This document shows positions 11,960 through 22,284 of a stretch of 64,000 nucleotides of DNA, in pieces. The notes under the pieces are model-generated. The model had not been told where the DNA came from. It ran no database searches and saw nothing but the letters and a program-made list of their open reading frames with translations. Position 1 is the stretch's first letter, and every line of letters begins with the position of its first letter. The DNA is from Sternotherus odoratus (Eukaryota > Chordata > Testudines > Kinosternidae): NCBI GenBank assembly GCA_032164245.1, contig JAVMKO010000003.1, forward strand, positions 90,891,890 through 90,955,889, in the 5' to 3' direction. A program made the translations under genes and the position numbers.

Positions 11960-12900
11960 TGTGAGTTATTAAACCAAATTAAAAAGTCGAGGGAATGAGG
12001 GATCTGAAACTGAACTGCTCAATTGGTCTCCAATGGAGACAATGACTGGGGCAAGAGCAACTGTCCAAAAATGTGTATCTGTGGGTTTGTAAATTGGACC
12101 TCTGGAATTTTGAGCAAGACATCTGGGTTGCTGAAATAGTGGATGAACTGCTAATTGGTTTTGATTTCATTATGGCTAATACCTGTTTAATCAATACCAG
12201 CAAAAGTAGCACTTTTACGTGCCTTGTGTGGTCGTAGCACAGCGCTGGGAGAGAGTTCTACCAGGGCTCTAAAAAAACCCACCTCAGTGAGGATCGAGGC
12301 TACCAGCGCTGAAACTTGCTGCGCTCAGGGTGGGTTTTTTCACACCCTTGAGCGAGGAAGTTACAGTGCTGTAAATTGCTAGTGTAGACAAGCCCTTATG
12401 AACATCAATGGAAATTATTTTAAGGAGATAGGTCTGGTGAGACAGTTTTATAGGCAGTTTATTTGCAGTGAATAAAGTGTCCTGCCCCTTCTTCTCCCAC
12501 CCTTCCACAGAAGCCATTATAACACCTACATGGTGTGGTAGCTTTCCAGCAAGGGAAAGATGGGGAGTGATTGAAACCTGTTTTGAAACCATTGGTGGTG
12601 GTGGGGAATCTTAGCTCCTAAAGCTTTTGTGGATCTGAAACAAGGACTGATTCCTACTCATTTGCTGAATGTAGCAGCAAATAGTAAAAAAGAGAAACTG
12701 TTTCAGTGGTCAGCAGGATGTAATTTAGCAATTTCAGAGTTTTTTTTTTTAAAAAGGGGCTCTTGTGCTGCTCCTGTCTTGGCCTATCCATGTTTCAAAA
12801 CCCCTCACATATTTGACACAGATGCTAGTGCTTACGGTTTGGGGAACAGAATTTCACCTTGGCTCCCTTCCCAAATCTGAGAATGTAGCTGTGGAAGTTG
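11960..12900 (+). pseudogene. Ty3/gypsy pol relic: protease and RT/RNase H junction
   Basis: At about 12,090-12,205 a frame reads QDIWVAEIVDELLIGFDFIM, which is typical of the C-terminal half of gypsy proteases. At about 12,680-12,850 another reads KLFQWSAGCNLAISEFF, then APVLAYPCFKTPHIFDTDAS then AYGLG, the conserved RT-to-RNase H junction with the first RNase H Asp. A MITE fragment (12,205-12,397) and a T run interrupt it. Most of the RT core is missing. Confidence 0.68.
12205..12397. repeat. MITE fragment in the gypsy pol relic
   Basis: Mirrored aaaacccacctcagtga and cagggtgggttttttcac halves are followed by gctgtaaattgctagtgtag and acaagccc, the usual right end of this MITE group. Confidence 0.6.
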
Positions 12901-13399
12901 GGGTGGAAAAATTGTTAGAGGTGAATTCCCCCATTCCAACAGCCTGGCAGGGACTGCCTCAGCTGGCAAATTCCACAATAACAGTAGGCATTCTTCAGGG
13001 ACTGATTGAAAGGGGCCTCTCACTGCTGGTTGAAAGAAAGTCCATCAGGGAGTGAAAAATTACACAGGGGTTTGTTTGGATGGGAATAAAAATTAATTTT
13101 CGTTGGTGATGTAAAAACATCTTGACAGAAGGACACTGCACGTATGTAGATATTAATATCATTTGTAACTTGTGAAAATTTATTTTTTTTCTATTTGGGA
13201 TGGATCATGGGGTGTCATCATTTTAAGCTACATCAGTATGATCAGTGAAGCTGAAGTGGGAGTTTTGTCATGAGCTGGGTGAAACCTTTTTATGGGTAGA
13301 ATTAAAACTAGTTGTAAGAAACACGGGGCCCCATTTACAACAGAGCCTAAAATATCTGCCTGGAAACTAGCTCAGTGTGGCAGGAGTCCCACTGGGTAT
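12901..13399. other. Undefined sequence between the gypsy pol relic and the possible LTR
   Basis: It may be decayed gypsy sequence by position. I recognise no motif. Confidence 0.3.
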
Positions 13400-13735
13400 T
13401 GTGACCAAGTAGTGTGTATATAAGAGAACATAAACAGGAACACAGATACTGAAAATAGACACCATCAACAGAGAGGCATAGACAAGAAAGGCAAGCAGTA
13501 GCCTGCGAGCGCAGAATGTGACCGTGGGGGAAAAAAGTGGAAGGAGCTTTTGGATCCATTGGTTCAAGAGGCTTGCGGCTATAAGTTGAGAGACTGCTTC
13601 TCTTTGTTCTTGGTTCCTCCTGTGTTCAGAAAAACAGAACTTTGTATTTTCCTTATAAATAAACAAGGTTACATAAGAAAACACCAGACTCCATCAGTTT
13701 CTACTTCCAGCTGGAATTCTCCAGGGCACTGAAAT
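13400..13735 (+). repeat. Possible LTR fragment downstream of the gypsy relic
   Basis: A TATA-like tatataagag near 13,416 is followed about 240 bp later by ataaataaac (near 13,656) and an R/U5-like tail ending about tccagggcactg. The position 3' of the pol relic fits a 3' LTR. No matching 5' copy was found in the window. Confidence 0.28.
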
Positions 13736-13799
13736 TTGACTAGCCACACAGGTTGAAACAGTAACAGTATTACAAGCTATTGTAGCCCAAGGCTTGGTC

Positions 13800-14785
13800 A
13801 AAGGCTATGTCTACACTTACAGTGCCACCACAAGAGGCGGTAGCTATGTAGATGGAAGAATTCTTCCATTGACCTAGCACTGTCTACACTGGGGGGTTAT
13901 GTCACCTTAATTGTATTGTTCAAAGTGTAGATTTTTTTTCCCACCCCCTAAGCATTGTAGCTGGGGTGAACTAACTTTTTAGAGGAGGCAACCTACAGCT
14001 TAGGTTAGGGGTGGGCAAACTATAGCCCATGGGCCACATCCAGCCTGTGGGACCATCGTGCTTGCCCCTGAGCTCCTGGTTGGGGAGGCTCTCCCCCGAC
14101 CCCCGAGTTATGCCACCATGCAAGCAGCACTCTGGGGGTGTGGGGGGGAGTGCAGTGCTGCACGCTCCTGCAGGGAAGTGTCTAGCTCCGGCCAGATCGT
14201 GCAGCTGCCAGACACGCTGCTCTGAATGGCGTGGTAAGGGGGATGGGAGTTTGGATAAGGGGCAGGAGGTATCGGGGGGCAGTCAGAGGACAGGGGATGG
14301 GTTGGATAAGCATGGTAGTCCTGGGGGAGTCTGTTGGGGGTGTGGATAGTGGTCGGGCCAGTCAGGGGACAGGGAGCAGAGAGGTTGGATAGGGGGTGGG
14401 GTACGATGGAGGTGGTTAGGAGTAGGAGTCCTGGGAGGGGGTGTTCGGGGGACAAGGAGCAGGGGAGTTTGGATGGGTTGGGAGTTCTGAGGGGGTGGGA
14501 AGTGGGAGAGGCAGGGACAAGGCTGTTTGTGGAGGCACAGTCTTCCCTACCCGGCCCTCCATACAGTTTTGGAACCCTGATGTGGCCCTCAGGCTAAAAA
14601 GTTTGCCCACCCCTGGCTTAGGTCAACCTTCTACATCAATCGGGGCTCCAAAACTTCGTGCCTGGTGTGACATTTTTAGGTCAACCCAACCTCAGTTGTA
14701 GACACACTCTCAAAGAAGTGGATTTGCTACAGCGTCAGAAAAAACCCAGCTGTCGCTGTAGTAAGTGTCGTTGCAATTGTGCTGG
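13800..14785. repeat. MITE split by the 14.0-kb hAT insertion
   Basis: It begins aaggctatgtctacacttac and carries the hairpin gatggaagaattcttccatt. It resumes after 14,623 with tcaaccttctacatcaat and ends near gtcgctgtagtaagtgtcg. The hAT target duplication lies inside it. Confidence 0.6.
14006..14615. mobile_element. hAT-type non-autonomous element, target duplication gcttaggt
   Basis: The termini taggggtgggcaaac and gtttgcccacccctg are inverted. Exact 8-bp direct repeats gcttaggt flank it (13,998-14,005 and 14,616-14,623), the hallmark length for hAT. The interior is GC-rich filler. It is inserted into the MITE at 13,800-14,785. Confidence 0.85.
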
Positions 14786-14800
14786 TGGAGTGCTTGTAGT

Positions 14801-14990
14801 GTTACTCCTGAGAGAATTCTGCACTAAAAATGTAAAAATTCTGAGCATAGTATTTTGAAATTCTGCATATTTGATTCATTAAGTAAATGTGGAGGCTCTT
14901 GCATGACAGTGGGGAGCACAGGTTACTGGCTGCACAGAGGTGGGAGATCACCCTGTAGCCTTCCACTCTTCCTCACAGGAGGCAAGATTC
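14801..14990. repeat. Fragment of the ctcctgggggaattctg family
   Basis: The segment ttactcctgagagaattctg then cactaaaaatgtaaaaattc and gaaattctgcatatt resembles the left end of the 59.1-kb element. It is diverged and lacks the right end. Confidence 0.5.
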
Positions 14991-15000
14991 TGTAAGGAGA

Positions 15001-15042
15001 CCACTTTGGGGTCCTGACCCACAGTTTGAGAACCACTGATCT
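15001..15042. repeat. Orphan end of the ggttctcaaac hAT family
   Basis: The segment ctttggggtcctgacccaca then gtttgagaaccactg matches the termini of the 26.7- and 55.2-kb copies. No partner end lies nearby. Confidence 0.55.
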
Positions 15043-15295
15043 AGCAAGAAATAGGTTCCTAAATTAGTCATGAGTGGCCTGAGTGTAATATATGTTCTGA
15101 ATGTTGCTGAATTTCTTTATGCTCCTAGAGCTTTCACCATTAGTTTTCATGTTAATATCAGATTTGTGCTTCCCTTAGCCATGTTCATGAAATGGATAGA
15201 AAATAGGTTGTAACAAGGTTTTGTAAATCTTATTATTCTGTGCAATTGAATATTGACATGTAACTATTCATTAGTCTAGTAGAGTAATTAGTATT

Positions 15296-15398
15296 TGATC
15301 CTCTCCTCTCCTCTCCTCTCCTCTCCTCTCCTCTCCTCTCCTCTCCTCTCCTCTCCTCTCCTCTCCTCTCCTCTCCTCTCCTCTCCTCTCCTCTCCCC
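15296..15398. repeat. (TCCTC)n pentanucleotide microsatellite
   Basis: About 20 perfect copies of ctctc/tcctc units run without interruption. A minus-strand frame of repeated EERRG residues across it is an artefact of the repeat. Confidence 0.95.
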
Positions 15399-15565
15399 TT
15401 TTCAGTGCCCATGATAAGCCTGGACAGGTATTTCTTTAGTGTTGTGAAGAGGGAGAAGTCCTTACCCATTAAAATAAGCCACTATTTTAAATAACATTTC
15501 TATCCAGTGTAAACTGTGCTAATGCAGCATTAAAGTTGGACACTTAAAATCATTCAAAAGTGAAT

Positions 15566-15747
15566 GTTCTTCGAGTGCTTGCTCATGTCCATTCCAACAA
15601 GTGTGTGCGCACCGCACATGCACGGTCCCGGAAAGTTTTCCCCAGCGGTACCCGTAGGGTCGGCAGGGGCGACCCCTGGAGTGGCGCCCTTATAGCGATG
15701 TATATATGCCCCTGCCGACCCTCCCCCCGCTCAGTTCCTTCTTCCCA
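15566..15747 (+). repeat. Left inverted terminal repeat of the DIRS element
   Basis: It starts about ttcttcgagtgcttgctca, reads through gtgtgtgcgcaccgc and gtagggtcggcaggggcgac, and ends at ttccttctt. The reverse complement recurs at 21,380-21,540 with about 98% match by eye. A tatatat motif sits at about 15,700. The right copy extends about 35 bp further, which is usual in DIRS elements. Confidence 0.9.
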
Positions 15748-15912
15748 CCCATGACTGTTAGCTGGAATCCCCTTGTTAGCTACTTAGCGGTATCCCACCT
15801 ATTCAGCAAATTGTTCCTGTAGATTCTGTATATAGTTGTCATTAGTTTAGATTGTTATCTGTTCTTAGATTAGATTAGTGGTATTGTTCTATCTCCGTCC
15901 CCGCTCCGGGGC

Positions 15913-17547
15913 ATGCCTGGGGCGCCGGGCTTCAAGAACTGCGAGCTCTGCGGGAAGCCTATGCCGAACAGTGACCCTCACGCCCAGTGCTTGAAGTGTC
16001 TCGGCGAGGGCCATCAGTCTGAGCGCTGCTCTATTTGTAAAAACTTCAAGCCGCGAACAAAGAAGGAGAGAGATCATCGCTTGAGGTTAATTTTGATGAT
16101 ATCTGCCCTACAGCCACAGGGAGATCTCCCATCCACTTCGGCGCGCAGCGCCCCGGCTTCGGTGCGGGACTCTGCGGCACCGAGGAAGGACAATTTGCAC
16201 CGGCACCGGTCTCCGCGCCGCACCGAAAGCCCTAGACGGCACCGCTCTCAATCGCCGGTGCCGCATAAGAAACAAAGAGGCCGTTCGCCGTCCCGCAAGT
16301 TTAAGACAAAGACGCGGCAGACTTTGGGTCATACCGAGCCCCGTAAAGTGCCGAAAGCGTCTGGCCCGGTGCGCGCTCAGGCATCAGGGGATGATGTCGC
16401 GCAGCACGAGCCCTTTCAAGACTTCACTATGCCTTCGACCCCGGATACCTTCGAGGCGGCCCGGGAGTTGAGTGAATCGGCTGGCGACACCGGTACGGCA
16501 CCGTCCTTCCCAGCCTTATCCACCTCGGCTCCGACTTCGGCAACGGCCCCGGCCCCGGCACCGCTTGTGGCTCCGACACCGACATCTAGGTCGGTGACGC
16601 CCATTATACCCCCGATGTCAACGGGGTCGATACCGGCGGTGCCTTCCACCTCGGCACCCGCTGTATCTTCGGGGCAGACTGCCTCGGCGCCGACGGTGCA
16701 CACATCTGCGGAGGGCCTGCAAGCGGCACCGATGATCTACCCCGGCAAGCCCGTTATGTTTCAAAGGCACATCGTGGCACCGGAGGGCGCGGCACTGCCA
16801 TGGCCCATCTCAGACCGCTCTTCCGACTCAGACGCCGGCTCCTCCCGTTCCGGCCGCAGCCACCGCACCGGGGTAGCGTCTCTCCGTTCGGGTCGGAGTC
16901 ACCGCACCCACGGATCTGATCGGCACCACTCTCTGCACCGGCGGTGGTCTTATCATTCTGCACCTTGGCCCCAGCAAAACCAAGGCCCGGTGCAGTGGCC
17001 TTTCTGGACCCCGTGGGCTTTTCAACAGATGCAGGGACCACCGTCTGTGTCAGCATCTTTACCATCGGTGCCGCGGGGCCCAGTTTCTGCGACGATTTCT
17101 AGACCGCCACCTGACGTACCGGAAGAGGAGCCGGTACCGGGTCCCTCGGGGTTGGGACATCACCATGGCTCTCATTCCCACCATTCCTTAGCAGGCTCCC
17201 TCACTGCACCACCCACGGGAGATCCCATCCAAGAGGAGCCTCACTTCGCCACCTCTTCCTCCTCCTCGTCTGACGAGGCGGTGGCAGGCTCATCAACATC
17301 GGGCCTACCACCGATGGACGTCAGGGGTCACCAAGACCTCCTCAGGAGGGTGGCCCAGAACCTCAACCTTCCGACAGAGGAAGTGCAGGAAGAGGAGGAT
17401 CCTACAGTTGATATCCTCTCTTCAGATGGACCTGCTAGGATAGCGTTGCCCTTCCTCAAGAAGATGAACTCTGTCAACCACCCTGTGGCAGACACCCGCA
17501 TCAATCCCAACGGCAAGGGGGGTAGAGCGCCGCTACTTCACGCCTAG
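15913..17547 (+). pseudogene. DIRS ORF1: gag-like protein, N-terminal part (frameshifted)
   Basis: The open frame is 544 codons from the ATG at 15,913. The N-terminus has a zinc-binding cluster: CELC near residues 11-14, then CLKCLGEGH near 32-40 and CSIC near 45-48. A basic, Arg/Ser-rich segment and a long Pro/Ser/Thr/Ala-rich middle follow, typical of DIRS gag-like nucleic-acid-binding proteins. A WPFWTPWAFQQMQG segment recurs in a weaker form in the relic at 31.3-31.7 kb. The true protein does not end at 17,547: at a G run (17,515-17,522) the homologous reading moves to another frame and continues to about 17,660. The copy is therefore broken by a probable single-base gain. Confidence 0.85.
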
Positions 17548-17843
17548 ATCGGGGTATGAACACCTGTTTACGCACCCACCACCGGGATCTTTGGTGGCAG
17601 ATGCTGTGAACCACAGAGAGACAGGGGCATACAGGCTCTACACCCAAGTCCCAGGACACAAAAAGACTTGACCTATATGGCAGAAAGGTCTACTCCTCTG
17701 CTTCACTGCAACTGAGGATCGCAAACCAACAAGCAGCGTTAGGCCGTTATGCCTTCAATTCATGGTCCGCACTAGCCAAATTCCAGGGAAAGGTCCCAAA
17801 AGACGCGACCCCTGAGTTTACCGCCATCGTTGAGGAGGGCAAG

Positions 17844-19235
17844 GTGATCTCCAGGGCGGCCTTACAGGCAGCCCTCGATTCGGCGGATTCGGCCTCCCGC
17901 ACAATGGCCACTGCGGTAGTAATGAGGCGAGGGGCCTGGCTACAAGTGTCGGGTATCCCTCCCCCAGTTCAAGCGTCAATTCAAGACCTCCCTTTTGATA
18001 GGCAGGGCTTGTTTGCGGAGGACACGGACAAAAAGTTACATTCCATGAAGGACTCTAGGGCCATGCTTCGCTCCCTAGGCCTTCACACTCCGCAGACAGT
18101 CCGACGCCCGTTTAGGCCTCCACCAGCCCCTCCATCGCGCTTCTATCCGCCAGCTCCCAGGCGAGATCAAAACCGAAGGGGGGTAGAGGCAACAATAGAG
18201 GCCGACCGCGCTCGACATCCCGCAATGGCCAACAAAACCAAGGGCCCAGACAACCCCCTAACACCAGGACAAACTTTTGAAGATGCGCCCGGGGGCGGCG
18301 ATCCAACTTCCAGATCCTTGCCTTTCCGTCCCTTCCTGAATAGTTTGTCCCACTTTCATCAGGCATGGTCCCGAATCACTTCAGACAAATGGGTTCTCAA
18401 CCTGGTGAAGGTGGGATATTCTATCCAATTCTCCTCCCTTCCACCCACCCACCCCCTTTCCCCGTCCCTCTTCAGGGACCCATCTCACGAGCAACTCCTA
18501 GTTCAGGAGGTCCAGACCCTCTTGTCTCTGGGTGCCATAGAGGAGGTTCCTCAAGAATTTCGGGGCAAGGGCTACTACTCCCGTTATTTCCTTATCCCGA
18601 AGGCCAAAGGCGGCCTTCGCCCTATCCTAGACCTGCGGGGCCTCAACTCCTACATAAAGAAGCTGAAGTTCCGCATGCTCTCCCTAGCGACCATTATTCC
18701 CTCCATGGATCGCGGAGACTGGTTCACCGCCCTCGACTTAAAGGACGCATACTTCCATATTTCAATCATCCCCAGTCACAGGAGATTCCTGAGATTTGTG
18801 GTTGGAGATCATCACTACCAGTTTGCGGTGCTCCCTTTCGGTCTCTCCACTGCCCCAAGGGTGTTTACAAAGTGCATGTCGGTAGTGAGACCGAGACAGG
18901 TACACGTTTACCCTTACCTGGACGATTGGCTCATCAGAGCAAATTCAAAAGAACTTGCAATCCAACAGATAGCTCTCGTCAGGACTACATTCCTCAGGTT
19001 GGGCCTCATATTGAACGAGCCAAAGTCGACCCTAGAATCCACTCAGAGAATAGAGTTCATAGGGGCAGTATTGGACTCTCAGCAAGCTATGGCATTCCTA
19101 CCTCCCGCTCGAGCCAAGGCCATAGCGGACTTGATTCACTCCGTTCTCCAATTCCCGACTACCACGGCCAGAAACTGCATGGTCCTCTTGGGCCATATGG
19201 CAGCCTGCACATACGGCCACTGCAGGCTTGGCTGA
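17844..19235 (+). pseudogene. DIRS gag C-terminus plus reverse transcriptase domain
   Basis: The frame is open from about 17,661; 17,844 is only its first ATG. The first 150 or so residues look like the gag C-terminus (alpha-rich, then Pro/Arg-rich). From about 18,360 it is an RT: LDLKDAYFHI carries the first catalytic Asp (codon 18,735), LPFGLSTAPRVF follows, and YLDDW carries the two catalytic Asp (codons 18,921 and 18,924). All three catalytic Asp are present. Gag and RT share one frame here without a stop, so gag-RT readthrough or fusion is possible in the parent element. The frame ends at 19,233-19,235 in sequence where RT homology should run on into RNase H, which marks a frame break. 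Confidence 0.87.
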
Positions 19236-20164
19236 CGACAGTTTACAAACAGGGAAGGGATCCACTGGACTTTGTCGTCACCCTCCCAAACCACACGCTG
19301 GGTTCACTCCATTGGTGGCTCCAACCCAGATCTCTCAATGCAGGGGTCGCTTTCTGCAAACCTCAACCGACTGTGACCTTAGGGACAGATGCCTCCACCC
19401 TCGGCTGGGGAGCTCATCTGGGGCACACCAGGACTCAAGGCCACTGGTCTCACAGCGAGCTGTCCCTTCACATCAACGTCCGGGAGCTGAGAGCAGTTCG
19501 TCTCGCGTGCCAGGCGTTTCGGGACCAGTTACAAGGCAAGTGTGTACTGGTCCAGACGGACAACACAGCGGCAATGTTTTATATAAACAAACAGGGTGGT
19601 GCTCGCTATTCTCCCCTATGCAGGGAAGCCCTGGCCCTCTGGGACTTTTGTATCATACACAACATTCATCTCATAGCCACCTATCTCCCAGGGGTTCAGA
19701 ATGTCCTAGCGGACACCCTCAGTCGCTCGTTTCGGGGCCACGAATGGTCGCTCAGACCCGATGTTGCACACTCAATCTTCCTGCAGTGGGGCTTTCCCCT
19801 CATAGACCTGTTCGCCACGAGGGCCAACAGGAAATGCCAGAGGTTTTGTTCCCTCATGAACCTCAGCCCAGGATCAGAGGCCGATGCCTTTCAGATCCCC
19901 TGGAAGGAGGGTCTTCTCTATGCATTTCCTCCATTCCCACTTATTCACAGAGTGCTCCTCAAGGCCCGTCTGGACAGAGCGTCCATGATCCTAATAGCAC
20001 CAGCATGGCCCCGTCAACATTGGTACACTCTATTGGTGTCTCTCTCCATCTCCAGACCTTTAACCCTCCCTCTCCTCCCGACACTAGTGTCCCAAGACCA
20101 CGGGCGATTGCTTCACCCCAACCTCCAGTCGCTCCACCTTACGGCATGGAATATCCGTGGTTGA
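19198..20164 (+). pseudogene. DIRS RNase H and methyltransferase-like domains
   Basis: This frame continues the pol protein after the break near 19,200-19,230. RNase H acidic residues are visible: GTDAS (Asp codon 19,388), VRELRAV (Glu codon 19,484), QTDNTA (Asp codon 19,559) and ADTLSR (Asp codon 19,712). The RNase H would degrade the RNA strand during reverse transcription. After it come DLFATRANRKCQRF and a YAFPPFPLI motif, matching the Dam-like methyltransferase domain of DIRS elements. The frame stops at 20,164 and overlaps the recombinase start by 19 bp. The true N-terminal joint is lost, probably by a small deletion near a repeated ctgcac. Confidence 0.85.
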
Positions 20165-21231
20165 ACCCTTCAGAGCTTCAGTGCTCCACTCATGTCAGGG
20201 AGGTCTTATTGGGTAGCAGAAAACTGTCAACTCGTAACACTTACATAGCCAAATGGAAACGTTTTTCCCTATGGGCTCAAGGTAAGGGAGTAAACCCCAC
20301 TTTAGCTCCCATACCCATTATCCTGGATTACATTCTGGACCTTAAGAAACAAGACTTAGCCATTTCCACTGTACGGGTACACCTGGCAGCCATATCGGCC
20401 TTTCATACAGAAGTGGGGGGAACCTCAGTGTTTAGCAACCCACTTGTGGGGCGTTTCCTCAGGGGATTGGAGAGGTTGTACCCCTCGGTGCGACCGCCGG
20501 TTTCTCAGTGGGACCTTAACCTGGTGTTGGCAGCCCTCATGAAACCCCCCTTTGAGCCTCTGGCCACCTGCCCACTCTCTTATCTTTCTTGGAAGACTGC
20601 CTTTCTTGTGGCCATTACCTCTGCCCGACGGGTCTCTGAGCTCAGAGCTCTCACCTCTGAGCCACCGTACACTGTCTTCCATAAAGATAAGGTTCAGCTA
20701 CGGCCTCACCCGGCCTTCCTCCCTAAAGTGGTTTCCGCTTTTCATTTGAACCAGGACATTTTTCTCCCTGTATTCTTTCCTAAGCCTCATGCCTCCAACA
20801 ATGGAGAGAACAAGGAGAGAACGCTACATTCTTTAGATGTGAGAAGGGCTCTAGCTTTTTACATAGAACGTACAAAAGCTTTTCGTAAATCTCCACAACT
20901 TTTTATTTCAGTAGCGGAGCGGATGAAGGGGTTGCCGATTTCTTCTCAACGCCTTTCGGGATGGATCACATCGTGCATCAAACTGTGTTATAACCTCTCG
21001 AACGTTTCTCCTCCGCCATTAACAGCTCACTCGACCAGAGCCCAGGCCATATCCACAGCGTTCCTGGCGCACATTCCAATTGTCGACATCTGCAGAGCAG
21101 CGACGTGGTCTTCGGTTCACACCTTCTCCTCGCACTATGCCATCGTACAGCAGACCTCGGAGGATGCTGCTATGGGACAAGCGGTCCTGTTAGCAGGGAC
21201 TAAGACTACTCCTCTCCCACCTCCGAGATAA
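20146..21231 (+). CDS. DIRS ORF3: tyrosine recombinase, open frame
   Basis: I chose the ATG at 20,146 (MEYPWLNPSEL), which overlaps the pol stop; the frame is open further upstream but without homology. The product is about 361 residues: an N-terminal core-binding-like domain (STRNTYIAKWKRF) and a catalytic domain. Catalytic positions visible are Arg in ARRVSEL (codon 20,629), His and Arg in AHSTRAQ (codons 21,028 and 21,037), His in SSVHTF (codon 21,118) and the nucleophile Tyr in SSHYAI (codon 21,136). It would integrate a circular double-stranded cDNA without target duplication. No stop or frameshift is seen, so unlike the rest of this copy it could still be intact. Confidence 0.9.
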   Translation: MEYPWLNPSELQCSTHVREVLLGSRKLSTRNTYIAKWKRFSLWAQGKGVNPTLAPIPIILDYILDLKKQDLAISTVRVHLAAISAFHTEVGGTSVFSNPLVGRFLRGLERLYPSVRPPVSQWDLNLVLAALMKPPFEPLATCPLSYLSWKTAFLVAITSARRVSELRALTSEPPYTVFHKDKVQLRPHPAFLPKVVSAFHLNQDIFLPVFFPKPHASNNGENKERTLHSLDVRRALAFYIERTKAFRKSPQLFISVAERMKGLPISSQRLSGWITSCIKLCYNLSNVSPPPLTAHSTRAQAISTAFLAHIPIVDICRAATWSSVHTFSSHYAIVQQTSEDAAMGQAVLLAGTKTTPLPPPR

Positions 21232-21239
21232 CTGCTCGT

Positions 21240-21345
21240 AAGTCACTTGTTGGAATGGACATGAGCAAGCACTCGAAGAAGAAGACAGTTACTCACCTCT
21301 CGTAACAGTTGTTCTTCGAGATGTGTTGCTCATGTCCATTCCAAA
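21240..21345 (+). repeat. Internal complementary region (circle-junction template) of the DIRS element
   Basis: The first half (about 21,243-21,281) is the reverse complement of the left terminus. The second half (about 21,282-21,345) is the reverse complement of the right terminus including its extension. The two halves abut at gaagaagaagac. In the DIRS1 model this segment aligns the two cDNA ends so that a closed circle can form. Confidence 0.88.
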
Positions 21346-21379
21346 TCCCTCCCGCCTCCCCTCTGTCGGAGTACCGGCA

Positions 21380-21587
21380 AGAAGGAACTGAGGGGGGGAG
21401 GGTCGGCAGGGGCATATATACATCACCATAAGGGCGCCACTCCAGGGGTCGCCCCTGCCGACCCTACGGGTACCGCTGGGGAAAACTTTCCGGGACCGTG
21501 CATGCGCGGTGCGCACACACTTGTTGGAATGGACATGAGCAACACATCTCGAAGAACAACTGTTACGAGAGGTGAGTAACTGTCTTT
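21380..21587 (+). repeat. Right inverted terminal repeat of the DIRS element, with terminal extension
   Basis: It is the inverse of the left terminus, running from aagaaggaactgag to ggaatggacatgagcaac. The extension acaactgttacgagaggtga then gtaactgtctt is absent from the left end. The outermost bases are complemented in the internal complementary region. Confidence 0.88.
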
Positions 21588-22099
21588 TATAACAGAAATC
21601 TACTTTCTGTTGTATTGCCTATTTTTTTAAGAGCTTACAGTCCACTTTCCAGGAGGTAGAGGAAGCTTTCCCTGGTGGGTGGCAGGTCTAAGCTGTCCCT
21701 TTTTCTTCAGAGTTTAGGCTTTAATTTAAAAATATAAAGTCAAGCCTTTAGCGGTTATGGTTCTGAAGGAAATCTTATGAGTGTGAAATAATGTAGTGGT
21801 GCTTCTGAAAGTCTGCAGATAGTGCTTCTATTGATTTCTCATAGTTTTTCCAAGCAGTAGAGAGAGATTGACACTGGTCAATTTTATGAAACATGCAGAC
21901 AGTAGTGAAATTGATAAACAGGTGAGTGGAGAAGGCTATATGAGCAGAGAGCTTGTGTACAGGAGAAGTACCCTATAATGCAGATTTGCTCATAAAATTG
22001 GGAAAGGGTTATAGTTGTGTTCAGCTCCTGTCCTGGTAATAGCAGTTTCCCATCCCTCCCTTCTTGCTATGAGAAATATATTTTAAGAGGGTTGCTGCT
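21588..22099. other. Right flank of the DIRS insertion, no feature
   Basis: AT-rich intron-like sequence. No duplication of the left flank (ending about 15,565) is seen. Confidence 0.45.
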
Positions 22100-22265
22100 T
22101 GGGGAAGCTATTGCAAAATAAGCTAGCATGAATAATAGCTATTCAACAATAACTCAGAGTGTGGATACTCTTATTCTGCTTTAAGAATATGTAAATAAGT
22201 ATCCACATGGAGTGCTAGTGTGCAATAGCATTTCTCTCTCTTTCCCTGTGTAGACAAGCCTTACA
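22100..22265. repeat. Short hairpin MITE
   Basis: The segment gtggatactcttattctgc is mirrored by taaataagtatccaca, and the right end reads gtgtagacaagcct. It is about 165 bp. Confidence 0.5.
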
Positions 22266-22284
22266 TTTCCATTCTGAGAAAGGC

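Larger units (their letters stand above)
15566..21587 (+). mobile_element. DIRS1-like tyrosine-recombinase retrotransposon, nearly full length
   Basis: About 6.0 kb of GC-rich sequence sits in an AT-rich intron. It has inverted termini (15,566-15,747 and 21,380-21,587), a gag-like ORF, RT, RNase H, a methyltransferase-like domain, a tyrosine recombinase and an internal complementary region at 21,240-21,345. There are no LTRs and no integrase. This is the classical DIRS order. The two termini differ at about four positions over roughly 175 bp, which suggests recent insertion. No target-site duplication is visible, as expected for insertion of a circle by a tyrosine recombinase. Gag, the gag-RT junction and the RT-RNase H junction each carry a frame break, so this copy is probably non-autonomous. 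Confidence 0.92.

Noticed and set aside
15233..15469. Minus-strand frame of repeated Glu-Glu-Arg-Arg-Gly
   Set aside because: It is the translation of the (TCCTC)n microsatellite.
15889..18366. Minus-strand frames over DIRS gag and RT
   Set aside because: They are antisense shadows without motifs.
18365..19197. N-terminal half of the 599-codon frame, and the first 300 codons of the 667-codon frame at 19,228
   Set aside because: They are out-of-frame readings over the RT and RNase H coding segments. Only the later parts carry domain homology.
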